Shown in pieces: positions 1 to 11,300 of a stretch of DNA of 64,000 bases (the stretch's first letter is position 1; each line of letters starts with the position of its first letter). The notes beneath the pieces are model-generated. The model was not told where the DNA came from. It ran no database searches and saw only the letters and a list, made by a program, of their open reading frames with translations. The DNA comes from Escallonia rubra (taxonomy: Eukaryota; Streptophyta; Magnoliopsida; Escalloniales; Escalloniaceae): the NCBI GenBank assembly GCA_033065855.1, contig JAVXUO010001741.1, positions 372,001 through 436,000 on the forward strand. Reading direction: 5' to 3'. The translations under genes and the position numbers were made by a program.

Positions 1-1621
1 AATGAGTCAATCTAGCAACTTCCTAAGCCTCTTTTAGAGACATCTAAGGTATTTTGTTATAACTCATGGAAACTTGAGGCCGTCACCGGATATCTAATCG
101 TTGCTCCCACAAGCTGATGCCATAAGCCGCGGCTGGGGCAAGAGTAGGCTCAAGAATGCCTTGATCTCGAGCAAAGATTGATACTCGATCCCAAATGCCA
201 AGCAAAGTAATGTCGTAAGAGTGATTTTCTTAAGACTGACATAGTTACCTCCTGCGCGTTAAATGTTGGAATAAAACGCATATGTCGTCATATACACTAT
301 AATTGGGATATAAGGTTGCATTTATTCGCGAAGTTGATCTTGATGAAACATGTTTCAATGTGCAACCTAGCTTGGGGAAGCCCCCGTGCAAAGAGTGGTA
401 TAAGTTATGGGCATAGAAAGAGATCCGTTAGAAAGCGACCCACATTTGTCATATGCTGGGATTTGGTATCCATCCATTAAAGATTTCGGAAGCCAAACCT
501 AAAGATGATCGTATTTTTCTCACAAATTGGGGAAATAGGTACGATAATTTTTATGTCCTAGTCATCCTTAAACACTGGTTTTGTGAGCCAGCTAACAAAC
601 CATTTGTAGAAGGAGAGGCTAATTGAATATTCAAATTTGAAACCATGGGAGGAGCTGAACAATACCACTCAAGTGTCGGCACTCGAGCAACATATGTTAG
701 ATTGTTTCCTCATGGCTCTGATAAAAAACATAAACAACATCTGAGCTTTTTTGGAGTAGCCCTCTTTTGGAGCCAAGTCAAAGAACTTTGGCATAGAAAA
801 GTGAAAATTTTCAAGGTCATAGGAAGTTTCCACATCCTGTGCCAGTAATTATGAAGAAAAGAAGGTATAAACAAGTCTTGACCGGAAGACCCAAACTAGA
901 GTATCTTATTTCCCTAACGAGAATCCAAAATAGCGAAGATGATATATATAGTTTGAGGGCTTACCAGCTGTTAAAGCTCAACTGTATCCCAATGACCCTC
1001 AGTTCTTAAATATAACACTAACCACTAGAATAGTGTCATCCCGAATTATTGAACATGCATATTCTTTCAAGTCTTTGATTCCAGGAACCCACTAACTGTG
1101 CCAAAATCTAATAGCATCCATTTCCCACACTTAAAACAACTCGTACTTAAAAATATCTTTGGCAAAGAGGATACTATGCCAAACCCATAAGATATTGCCC
1201 CTTCAAAGCACATCCAAAAAAGTGAGAGATAGTTGAATAATACTGGTCAAGGAGAACCTAACTCAAAGAGTGTCATCCCTAACAAATCTAGGTTAAACTC
1301 TTATATTTTTTAAACCTAGCCCAACATGAGTAGGAGACTTACATAACTGAGTTCACTTAACCTAATGGATAGTTTTCTTTTAGGGATCCCTTGACCACCA
1401 AACGAATTAATAATGGAAACAGAGACATATAATGGATGAGAAGAGGTAATACCATTGACTTAACTTGAGTAGATCTTCCAACGCACTTTAACCTTCCATC
1501 CTTTATACTTACCCCGTACTTTCTCAAAAAATTCTAAAAGTATCGCTTTTGTTCTCCACTACATCAAGGTGAAGACAAAGGTACTTACCCAATTGTTTAG
1601 AGACAAGTGTTTATATAGGAA

Positions 1622-2002
1622 TTATGTACATCCAAGAGGCCTTGGTATTGGGCTAATATAGAGACTGGAATTATAGAGATTGATCACCTGGCTAGATTCT
1701 TGGCAGTGTATGCTCAAGAAGTTTTTCAGATCGCAAACACTCCCATTCTTGGCTTTGAAGAAATATAAATTTTGCCAATAAAAAAGGTTCAAGGGAGAAC
1801 AAGGGAATTTTGACTCAAAGCAACACATTTCAAAGTCACCCCGAGCTTGTGCCTTGTTTAAAGAAGCGAAGAACGCTTCAGCACATTGAAAAAAAAAGAT
1901 AAGGAAAGAGAGGATCTCCTTGCCTTGATCAACCACTATTTGGGGTAAAGAAATCAACGTCAAATTGGTTAACGAGCATGACATATGACGCCACAGTGAC
2001 AC
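1622..2002 (-). pseudogene. LINE reverse transcriptase fragment (motifs B to C and after)
   Basis: The 126-residue stretch contains CAEAFFASLNKAQARGDFEM, close to the CAEGLSALL-x-KAE-x-RG segment after motif B in plant LINE RTs, and later CQESSQVINLYNSSLYISP, matching the C-x-x-SGQ-x-IN-x-x-KS-x-x-x-FSP block. Where the catalytic FADD should be there is only LFYWQN, so the active site is lost. This is a dead transposon remnant. Confidence 0.6.
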
Positions 2003-2050
2003 ACGAACAGTGCTGAGAATGTATTTTCAGTAATGATTGCTTAAAAAGTC

Positions 2051-2233
2051 TCATTTTATCTGACCAAAAGCTTTGCACATATCCATCTTAAGCATAATTT
2101 TCACCTCTCTAGATTGCTTGTGTTGGCGAATATGATCCATGAGCTCTTGAGTATGTGTTATTTTATCTTGAATAATCCTTCCAGAAGCAAAACCATTATA
2201 GAATAGGGAGACAAGAGCATCAATAACTTTCAT
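2051..2233 (-). pseudogene. LINE reverse transcriptase fragment (N-terminal RT motifs)
   Basis: The 60-residue open stretch contains FASGRIIQDKITHTQELMDH followed by KMDMCKAFGQIK. These correspond to the plant LINE RT block F-x-xGR-x-I-xDN-x-x-x-AQE and to catalytic motif A (K-x-D-x-x-KA[YF]). The motif A aspartate is present. It belongs to the same decayed LINE as the piece at 1622-2002, which lies downstream in the element's reading direction. It is far too short to be functional. Confidence 0.65.
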
Positions 2234-3120
2234 CGGTTTATTGCCAAGATTTTTGCAATGATTTTGTAGATGACATTGTAGAGATGGATCGGCCTAAAGT
2301 CCTTTACCAAGGTAGGTTTAGGTATTTGGGTACCTAGGTGATGAATGCCTATTTGACCTCTATGAGAATGCGACTAGAGTTAAGAAAGGAAAGGACAGCT
2401 AGGACAATTAAGGACCCAAGGTTCAGCCAAAGTTGTCCATACATAATTGCAGGCATATTGTCAGGCTCTGAGGCTTTAAGGGGGCGAATGCTAAACAAAT
2501 CAGTCTTGAATTTGTCTGAAGTTGAAGTGTGATCTTAAAACTTCCATTGCTGAACAAACAATCTAGTATGGATATTCTTTATTCTCGTCTCACTTTGGTT
2601 AGAATCCCTTGATCTAGTATTCACATCTACTTCGAAGCTTTGTAACAACTGAGTGAAGTAGTAAGGAAGTTCCAACGGATTACCGATTCATCTTTGATCC
2701 ATTCAGCAGTAAAATCAAGTAATGGTGACATCACTTATCCACTCAACTATTGAAGTTAAATGGACTGACTGCCGTAGTATTCAAAAACAGTTAAAATAGC
2801 ATGATGACATCGTCGCTCTATTTTGGGAGGCATTTTTTACACCAAGTAAAATCACCAGCTAATCGACCTAGCAATGCTTATTAATCCAAAGGGCATCGAG
2901 CATGCCACGTCACCAAAAGAGCTGGGATCAACATGAGAAAAAGTCCCCACTTAAGGTCAATTCGTCCTAGCACAAGTGCGAAAAGTCGGTGACTGTCAAA
3001 TCAAACTATCAAATCAAGGACAACAATGGCTTGAATACACATGGCAAGTTCTGAGCATGGTAAAGGCACATGGGTAGATGAAAACAAAATCACAAAGGTA
3101 AAACAAGGCATAATCCAACG

Positions 3121-3503
3121 CCAATGCGTGACAAAGTCAGATCAATTAGGAAGCTTAACGTGAGCAGAAGGGTAAAAATTGGTATGCTTGGACACATGGT
3201 AGCTCCAGATTGGATTAACTTGAGGCTAAATGATTATAGCTTAACTATAAAATCTATACATATTGTCTCAATTTATCCTCTTCAGCACCAAACAAAAACT
3301 ATCTGTAGTTTAAATTACCGCAACCTTTGTTATCTTAACTAAACAAGTTTATCTTGGGCTAGGACCATCAAACTAACTATTTGTCTCATACAAACAGTCG
3401 CCTAAATGTATTTAATCTCTAAATTAGTGCTTTGTATACCCAAAGTTTTATCATTTCTATAGGTTGCTCATTGCAAATACCATGATGGTAAATTGTCTTT
3501 TTT
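3121..3503. other. Stretch with no recognisable feature
   Basis: AT-rich sequence between the decayed LINE and LTR copy A. I see no convincing gene, repeat or terminus here. A 72-residue open frame at 3124-3342 has no recognisable motif and looks like chance. The last five bases before the LTR (3504-3508, CATTG) are its target duplication. Confidence 0.5.
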
Positions 3504-4363
3504 CATTGTGTTGTTATCCCATCCTGTCTACACACTTTTGGACCGCTCTTGGGTCCCTCTTCCACGACACGTCAACTTTTTAACTGTCAATGTTCAACGC
3601 TCCCAAGCCAGTCAAAGCAACCGCACGCTCAAGTCACATGCATTCTCTTTTTTCCCTTTTTTTCACGGCTAAGCAATTGATGTCGGTGTGCAATTGATGT
3701 CGGTGTGCCTTGCCTTCGCCAAAGCGTGGTCAGCCTCGGCCTTCCCCCAAGGGTTGGCCATGGTCTTCCCCTTTGAACCCCTACCACTCTTTAGGCAACA
3801 ACCGTCACCCGCACCCACGCACCGACTCCATGACGCTCTTCACCCCAGCTCGTGTGCCGTCTCCGCAACACTTGTCAACAGTGCCTGCGCGCCTTCTCCG
3901 AGACCCTAGTTTCCCGCGCCCAAGTGCAGTCTCTGCGACACCCATCGACCGCACCCGCGTGCCGTCTCTGTGACCTCAGTCGCCTGTGCCCAGGCACCGA
4001 CTCCATGACCCTGTCATCGTGCCTATGCACTGTCGTTGTGTCACGTGCCCCCGGCACGATGCTCGACTTCGCGACACCAGTCGCCGTGCCCATGTCATTT
4101 CATCACATGCCCTCGGCACGATGCCCGACTCCGCGACTTCAGTCGTCGCGCCCATGTGTCATTTTCATGTCGCATGCCCTCGACACCACACACATTTTGC
4201 CACGCCCATGCACCGTGTTGCTTATACAGTTGCACCCCCACCCTCAGCTCTCTGTCACACTACCATGCCCTCACGTTGGTCCATCATTTCACCACACCGT
4301 GCACACCTTGCATTGGTCATGGAACATGCTTCGACCCACTCCCCAGAGTGTGCAGCATCCCGT

Positions 4364-5140
4364 AGGGATAGGCGACTCGTTCGGGACACTATCTCCACTA
4401 GGGAGCTTCAAGTGCTCTGGCACAAAGGCTCCCCTTCCGCCAGATAGACTGCTACTCTAAGATGCTACTCGGCTCATCGGGTAGGAAACTCCTCTGGGAC
4501 ATTACCTTGGCGTGCTCTGGCACAAGGACTCACCGTGGGGATAGGCTCGCTCTCTAAGACACTATCTTCGTCAAAGAGCTCCAAGTGCTCCGGCACGAAG
4601 ACTTCCCTTCCGCTAGGTAGACGGCTCTTCCGGGATGCTACCTCGGCCCGTTGGGTAGGCGACTCCTCTAGGACACTACCTTGGCACTCTCCGAGTGCTT
4701 CGGCACAAGGACTCACCCCCGGGGATAGGCTGGCTCTCTAAGACATTATCTTCGCTAGGGAGCTCTAAGTGCTCTGGCACGAAGACTCCCTTTCCACCAG
4801 GTAGACGACTCCTCTGACATGTTACCTTGTCCCATCAGGGTAGGCAACTTTACCGAGACACTACCTTGGCACGCTCCAAGTGCTCTAGGACAAGGACTCA
4901 CTTGTAGGGATAGACTCACTTTCTAAGACAATATCTCTGCCAGGGAGCTCCAAGTGCTCCGGCATGAAAACTCCTTTTTTTCTAGGTAGATGGCTCCTCC
5001 GGGATGTTACCTTGGCCCCGTCGGGTAGGCAACTCCTCCGGGAACACTACCTTGGCAGGCTCTGAGTGCTCTGGCACGAGGACTCACCCGTGCGATAGCC
5101 GACTCCTCCAGGACAATATCTCCGCCAGGGTGTCTGTGTG
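4364..5140. repeat. Intra-LTR tandem array, about 185-bp period (LTR A)
   Basis: The block GGGATAGGC...CTATCTYC...CTCCAAGTGCTCYGGCACRAAGACT...GGTAGACGGCTCCTCCGGGATGCTACC recurs at about 4364, 4536, 4722, 4903 and 5090, giving roughly 4.5 diverged units spaced 172-186 bp. It lies between the GC-rich 5' part of the LTR and its promoter. The core GTGCTCCGGCAC is shared with the differently spaced arrays in copies B and C. Confidence 0.75.
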
Positions 5141-5480
5141 ACTAGTCTACGTGCTCCGGCACTAGGGGCTATCATCGGTAGCCCTAGGGACTATGACCCC
5201 CGGGTCACTCCGAGATGGGAACAAGTCTCTAGAGGGCATCGCGCCTAGTCCGCCTGGCTGTTGGGCATCAGGACTTCCCCACCACTATTAGGTCCTCGCG
5301 TCTCGACACCCTGTGGGACTCTGCAAGGGCTTTGGACCTATGGCTAGATCTAGGGGGCTCTCTAGCCAAACCGGCGCTGTATGAGCCAGTCTTTCCAAAC
5401 AGAAATAGCGACTCTGTGAGGAGCAAGCCGTGTGAATATGCGATTCGACAGTCCGTGGAGCATCAGAACCTGTGACTCCT

Positions 5481-5628
5481 CGGTGACGTGTCAAACTAAG
5501 GAACACCACGTGTCGCTTGATGACATCATCATCTCAACCTCTATAAATAGGAGACTTTGAGAGTTCATTGGAGGACTCTTCATACTTTTCAGAACTCACA
5601 TTCACTTTCTCACTCTAGAATTCTAGAG
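5481..5628 (+). promoter_or_regulatory. LTR A promoter: ACGT elements, TATA box and downstream palindrome
   Basis: GGTGACGTGTCA (5482-5493), a G-box-type CCACGTGTC (5506-5514) and TGACATCATC (5521-5530) are followed by the TATA box CTATAAATAG (5541-5550). About 60 bases further on is the perfect 16-bp palindrome CTCTAGAATTCTAGAG (5613-5628). The same order occurs in copies B and C, which argues for function. ACGT-core motifs are bound by plant bZIP factors, so stress or hormone response is a reasonable inference but is untested. Confidence 0.7.
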
Positions 5629-5877
5629 AGAGAAACATATAGAACCTTGACTCTAGACCTAAGCATCGGACTGTGACTGTCGTCGTGTATTCACCCACCC
5701 CACTCCATCACCCTAGCAACACTGTCACTCCTCAGGCTCTGTCTGAGAAGCCCTTGGTCTCTGCCCTTACTTCATCCTTGTTGTGTCCCACATCAACATA
5801 CTTAGCATCTGACTCGTACTGCATTCATTGTGACACCTCTGCGTCGACTGTGAACCCACTTCCTTGGCATCACATTG

Positions 5878-6436
5878 TATTATTATAATTTGTTTAATTA
5901 GGAGCTAGTAGGAGTGATTAGGTAGGAGCGGCATTAACATAATAGCACTAAAAAAGTCTTAAAGCATTGGGCTAAAAGAACTCTAAGGATGTTCCTAAGT
6001 CCTCATAGATCGTTTGAAAGAAGTCACATTAGGCATACTCCCCTTGGATGTGAGTTCACTAAGCAAATCAGGTGGGCCGGTGAACGTGTATAACCTCTGG
6101 AAAATAAGTCTGAAGTGTTTGGATTCTTGGTTTATGAATTGGGCGACTAACAAATAAAAAAGCATTGAAACAAAGAGAGGAAATACCAATTCAAACAGCA
6201 GTAGTTTGCTGGGCAGCATGGAGGGAGAGAAATTCACAGATCTTTCTTTCAAGAAGCAGCACCAAATCCAATGAGAATCCGAAGTTTGTCCCACAAAATG
6301 CTTGGAGGAATGGAGGAAGGCTACAGTGATCAAGAGACAACATGCAACATCAGAAAAGACCACAAAAGAGGAAGCACAGAAAGCTGGTATAGAGAAAGTA
6401 GAACCTAATCTTCACTCCTCGTGTCTTGCAGTCGGT
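5878..6436. other. Unassigned stretch, possibly more LINE sequence
   Basis: No gene is recognised. A 122-residue minus-strand frame (5995-6363) has hydrophobic runs but no family motif. The segment directly precedes a LINE RNase H-like fragment on the plus strand and may be decayed sequence of the same element. Confidence 0.35.
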
Positions 6437-6955
6437 CTAGGATATCAATAAGACCCAATTAAGGCCAAAATCCAACATTGTGCAGATGCAAACGGATGTA
6501 TCATGGATAAGAGAGCTAACAAAAGCAGGACTGGGAATACTGTTGCAGGACACAATGCCAAAATGGGAAAAACAAAACAGCGGTATGCAGCTTATGCAGA
6601 ACATGCTGAAGCTTAGCAATAAAGGGAGAACTATCATGGGTACATTCCCAAGTCTACTCGCAAGGCCACATGAAGACAGATTACAGAAGTATTGTTGGAG
6701 AACTGGTCTCATGTGAACCTTGGAAAGAAATATGCTTTCCAGTACTGTATGATATATTTACCATTGCTAGTAATTTTATCATCGTAAACTCCAACATGCA
6801 GCGAGGGCAAACATCAATGAAGCTCCCTCTCGAACGAGGCAAGATTTTTTTTTTGGGTAAGAAAACGAGGCAAGCTGTGTAATCTGCTTGTACCCTTTGG
6901 GTTTGATTAATGAAGCTTACTGTTGATTTTCCCAAAAAACAAAGAAAAAAAACTT
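6437..6955 (+). mobile_element. LINE 3'-end fragment with RNase H-like remnant
   Basis: The open frame at 6480-6716 begins MQMQTDVSWIRELTKAGLGI, resembling the start of the RNase H-like (RVT_3) domain of plant LINEs (K-x-N-x-DASW...AG-x-G-x-[VI]-x-RD). Downstream, TGTAATCTGCTTGTACCCTT and GATTAATGAAGCTTAC followed by A-rich sequence (about 6936-6952) look like a plant LINE 3' end with a degraded poly-A tail. The 5' part of the element is missing or unrecognisable. Confidence 0.5.
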
Positions 6956-8395
6956 AGACCAACTTCTTTTGCAGTTTCGTGAATCTATTCAAGGGCAGGG
7001 TTAAATTGCTCAGGAAAAAATAACGGGTTTAAATGTTGTGCAAACGATGAATTCAATCTTAAGAAAGGACTGCTAAGATGTTCTTCTGGTCTTCCGCTAG
7101 TGTCTTGGTCTAATGCAGGGTTACAGACATCTCCGCAGTAGAATCCTTGAACTTTATGCCAGAATGTAATGGGACGTGGGACCTAAAGACTTAGTGCACC
7201 ATTTGAACCTAAAAGCAATGATGAAACGTTCATTGCTTTACTGAGCACCTGAAGTTGATTCCCTTTAGCTTAAAAGAACTCTACTTCAGTAGCAAAACAC
7301 ACAAACGGACGGACTTTGAAAAGCAGAGGGCCAGAGGAAACATCAATCTTATATTTGCACGTACATTGCTGGGCACACTCTTGAGTGTCTGCACTGAATG
7401 CATGAGGGGGGCCCCTATTTCTCACTTTGGACGGTAAAAATGGCGAAAAAGGTTACCCCCTATGACCTTAGTCATGATGAAACCCGCCGCTCGAGAAATG
7501 GTCTTTGGCACCTTTATGTATAAAGCACCAAAGAGAGGAAAAACGCACGGAACACTGGGAAGTTGGAGACTAAAGTTTATTCAAAGTTCATATGGGTCCT
7601 TTCATCTACTATAAAAGTCTGCCTCTACACAAATAGTATGTACTTCCACTCCCAACTCATCCTCTGAAATTTCTCTTCCAACAAACCCATGTTGAATACC
7701 AAACCAATACTCTGCTTCTCCTTCATCATCATCATCATCATCTCCTTCCTCTTGCTTGCTTCCATGCTCATGCTTCAGTAGGGCAGTACTCTCATCAAGC
7801 AAACTCACTGAAGTGACATAAGTAAGGCCCTGCTCGCAAACTCCACTCTCTTTTCTTTTCTCTTACAAGTTAACTATTTTCCTGCTAGAGACATCTGTTT
7901 AGTAATTAACTCTTGACTAAGCTCAAAGTTTTGTTGTTTGGAAAATACTCTCTCCGTTCAAAATTATTTAATCAGGTTTGACTTATACGCTTATTAAGAT
8001 ATGAGCTATATGTTCTGAATTTTTCATTCTATTCCAAGAGAAAGAGAGAGAAATGAAGGAAGAAAGTGGAACAGAAAAGAAAAAATAAGGTGATGGATGA
8101 TTAAATATGGTGATAGAAATAGAATAAATGTGTAAAAATGATAAACATGAAAAAGACACCTACAGAATGTTTTTTTAATTTGAAAAGTAATCAATTCTTT
8201 TGGAACAACCCAAAAAAAAAATAAGATCAATTTTTTGAGACGTAAAGAGTACTTTAATTTACTGATAAACGAACTTCCCGCGATGACAATCAAAACTAAC
8301 GCAAAGGAAGAGAAAAAGTACGGAAGAGAGGTTATCTGAGCTGAGATTTTGAGTCTCAAAATTATTTTCTACCTGGTGTTGGTGTTGCTGTTGCA
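6956..8395. other. Upstream region of the VAN3-binding-like gene
   Basis: No coding region is recognised. It holds a short (CAT)n run near 7722-7742, pyrimidine-rich stretches and AT-rich sequence. It should contain the promoter and perhaps a short first coding exon of the downstream gene, because the first recognised exon starts right after a plausible splice acceptor (TTGCAG, ending 8396) and has no good start codon. I could not choose a first exon with confidence. Confidence 0.4.
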
Positions 8396-11300
8396 GTGTC
8401 CATAAACTCTTGCGGTTCGAATAAGCTGGAAAAGATAAAGGAGGATAGCCCGGAGAGTTGGTTACAGACGACATGCCCGCCACCCGAAACTCCCACCGAG
8501 TCCATGGAGTTTCTGGGCAGATCATGGAGTCTCTCGGCTATGGAGCTTTCTAAAGCTCTTTCCCACACGCATATTGCAAACAACCATGTCGAGAAGCCAC
8601 CACTGTGTTCTGCTACTGCTGATCAAGCTGGTCTTGAAAGCAATATGGTTTCAAAGGAATCTGTATGATTTGTCTTTGCTGAACTTTGATCGAGTTAGGA
8701 CTTTGTTTTTCAGTGTCAAGCTAGTTTATTCATCACCATTTCAACACAAAGAATGCTGCTAGTTATCCTTTCATTGGTGGGTCATACTTTTATGTTTGCA
8801 TGATTTGTTTGTATTACAGCAACTTCAACAGTTTCCAAACGCAGATAGCCCTCCAGTATCACCAAGAGAAAGTGAGGATGCAAAGGTAATGGTAAACCCT
8901 CTTTATTCTATGTCTTCAGTTTTTCTCGTGAAAAAAAAAGGGGAGGCATGGTGGCATATTTACATACTAGATTGGTGTAACGGTGTGCATGCGCAAAGAT
9001 CTCTATCATTTCATATAAATATATCGTAGACAAAATTTGTTAGGTTGCGGGAAGCAGGGGCGGACCTACGTGGTGACAGGGGGGGCTAAAGCACCCACTC
9101 AACTTTTGGACAAAAAAAAAAGAAAAAAAGTTTTTTTTTCGGGAATTACATCGAGACCCCGTTCCCGAGATCTCGTTCCCCGATACCCCCCCGTTCCCTG
9201 AGACCCACACCAGTCAGCACTCGACAGTGTCTCTCTCTTTCTCTCTTACCGAGTTACCGTGACCGCCGGCAAGGCCATCGACGGCTTGACAACGGCGACA
9301 ACCGTGACGAACTCCGCGACGAGGAGACAACCTTGACACCAGATTTGGAACTCCGTGACGAGGCGATGACCGTGATGAACTTCGACCAGTTCTGACGCCG
9401 ACCGGCGACCACGACTGAAGGAAGGCTCAGGTGATGCCGCGACAACTGGCTCTTCGACCGGCGACAGCAATTGAAGGCAGGCTCAGCCACTCACTGCTCA
9501 GGCGACGCCGAGACGACTCGTCGCCGACGACTGAAGGAAGGCTCAGCCGCTCACTGCTCAGTCGATGTCCCGACGACTCGTCGCAGATGACTGGCTCTTC
9601 GACTGTCTATCGTCTCACGACTGTGAATGTGAGTCTCAGTCTCAGAGTCTGTGAATTATGGTTTTAGACTTTGAGTCATTAGTCATATATAACTAATATA
9701 AGTGACTAAGTGACTCATAGATCATAATTTATCCTTTTCATTTTTCAACTAAAATGTGATACTTAGTAGGCTATAATTTTAGTTTAATTTCAGTTATTAT
9801 ATAGAGGTTTAGAATATATGTTTGGTTAATTTAATTTTAGTTTAATTTAAGTTTGATTTCAGTGATTATATAGAGATTTAAAAGAAGTTGAAAAATTTTA
9901 ATATTAATTTTTTGGTAAATTCGATATAATTTTTGCACCTCCTGAAAAAAAATTCTGGTTCCGCCCCTGGTGGGAAGACAACTTTTTTTTAGCACTTTGT
10001 TTGCTTGTTTAATCCTTTTACTTATGCAACACGTCGTCGTCGTGCTTGTTTTAGTGCCTATTTTCTTTTTCACTCTTGCTTATTAAAGTCATACACATGG
10101 ATCTTGACACTTCATTATATTATTAATGCTTATAAAAGTACGAAATCAGTTCTACACCTTCGAAAATTCTACCTAATTACTATATCGACGTATTAGATCT
10201 TGATTCTGACAATTAACATCTCAAAAATACCTTGAGTTAACATAATAAATACTCTAAAATATTAAGAACGTAAATTACATCTAACAATACAATTTAGTAG
10301 GTTAAAGAGTAAAACATTTCTTTTCTTTATATGGTAGCAACATATTAAACGAATAAAGATTAATTGTTGAAAATTATTTTTAAAGCACCAAAATGACGGT
10401 TCGCTTAAAAAATTATTGTATTAATATAACATGAACTTTGAAGATATAATCATATACTCCTATAAATGAAAAAAGAAATCATGAGTACTTTGTAGCAGAA
10501 TCATAGCTATTTGACACTATCAAATAAATATATCATACACGAAGGATTGTAGGTTGTTAAAGTGACACATAAGCCTTTTCACTATTTTTTCTTTGTTCAG
10601 CCATTTTACTTATGCGACCCATAATCATATTTGTTTTGGTATTCTTTTCATTTTTAACCCCTAATTATTAACATTTAACAACGACTTGTTATTGATAATT
10701 CCTCGGTATAGTTGACCAAAATTTTGCCAACCTTATCAAGTTAGGAAACTAATTTTACACTTTCCAAACCTCTACGTAATCTATATAGATACATTAGGCA
10801 TTAATCTCGACTGTTAATACCTTAAAATTACTTTCAAATAGCAAAATAAAATCTCACAAACATAAACTACAGAAATAAAATCACGTACGCCAATATTTTG
10901 CAAATTAAAAGTTTTTATTTTCTCTTAACGTAAGCAATATACAAACCAAATATGACTTAAATCATTCATGTCTACCTTAATCTAGACAAGAAATTGTAAG
11001 AATACAATCGTAATACCTTTGTAACCCCGGAGTACAAGACTCTCTTTGATTAGCACTAGATTAGATATCCATTTAAGTTAGGCATTATATCCACAATACT
11101 AATCTATACTAATCTCGGTGTATCACATTGCTTTTAAAAACGCCACCTAAACATTTGTTAATTAGTCGTGGTGGTTAACTTTAATTTCATAAACCATATG
11201 GTATGGCCAAAAATTTACAATATTGGGCGTTATGGGCACAATATTGCAATTGACGTTATGGGCACAATATTGAAATTTACAAATTATTCCAAAAGATACT

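Larger units (their letters stand above)
1..3120 (-). mobile_element. Heavily degraded non-LTR retrotransposon (LINE), minus strand
   Basis: Read on the minus strand, scattered pieces match a plant L1-type LINE in the expected order. Around 2640-2860 is an endonuclease-end-like stretch (FTWCK, then a decayed SDHCPLLL-like region). At 2051-2233 and 1622-2002 are reverse transcriptase pieces. Around 640-850 is a Cys-rich zf-RVT-like stretch (LRCCLCF). Stops and frameshifts occur throughout and no frame is open for long. The outer limits are uncertain, and the element may continue past the left window edge. No poly-A tail or target duplication was found. Identification rests on motif order, not on an alignment. 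Confidence 0.5.
3509..5872 (+). mobile_element. Solo LTR, copy A of a GC-rich LTR family
   Basis: A 2364-bp unit begins TGTTGTTATCCC, ends CCTTGGCATCA and is flanked by the 5-bp duplication CATTG (3504-3508 and 5873-5877). TG...CA ends with a 5-bp TSD are diagnostic of an LTR integrated by a retroviral-type integrase. No internal region or second LTR is adjacent, so it is a solo LTR. Inside, in order: a GC-rich segment with loose GACTCCATGAC/CGCGACAC-type repeats (about 3700-4340), a tandem array (about 4364-5140), a conserved segment (5160-5480), a promoter (5480-5560) and a palindrome (5613-5628). It is homologous to copies B (38944-41020 plus 54575-55102) and C (46664-48768, inverted). Open frames inside it, such as 3852-4460, are composition artefacts. 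Confidence 0.88.

Noticed and set aside
645..848. 67-residue plus-strand frame as a gene
   Set aside because: The opposite strand reads better as a decayed LINE zf-RVT region.
3852..4460. 202-residue plus-strand frame as a gene
   Set aside because: It lies inside solo LTR A, is His/Pro/Ser/Cys-rich low complexity, overlaps other open frames and is not kept in copies B or C.
5995..6363. 122-residue minus-strand frame with hydrophobic stretches as a membrane protein
   Set aside because: No family motif, no conserved neighbour, and the surrounding sequence looks like LINE remains.
8504..8662. Using the ATG at 8504 as the start of the VAN3-binding-like protein
   Set aside because: It falls inside the conserved [11 protein letters not shown] motif, so it would remove conserved residues. 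A 5' partial model is safer.
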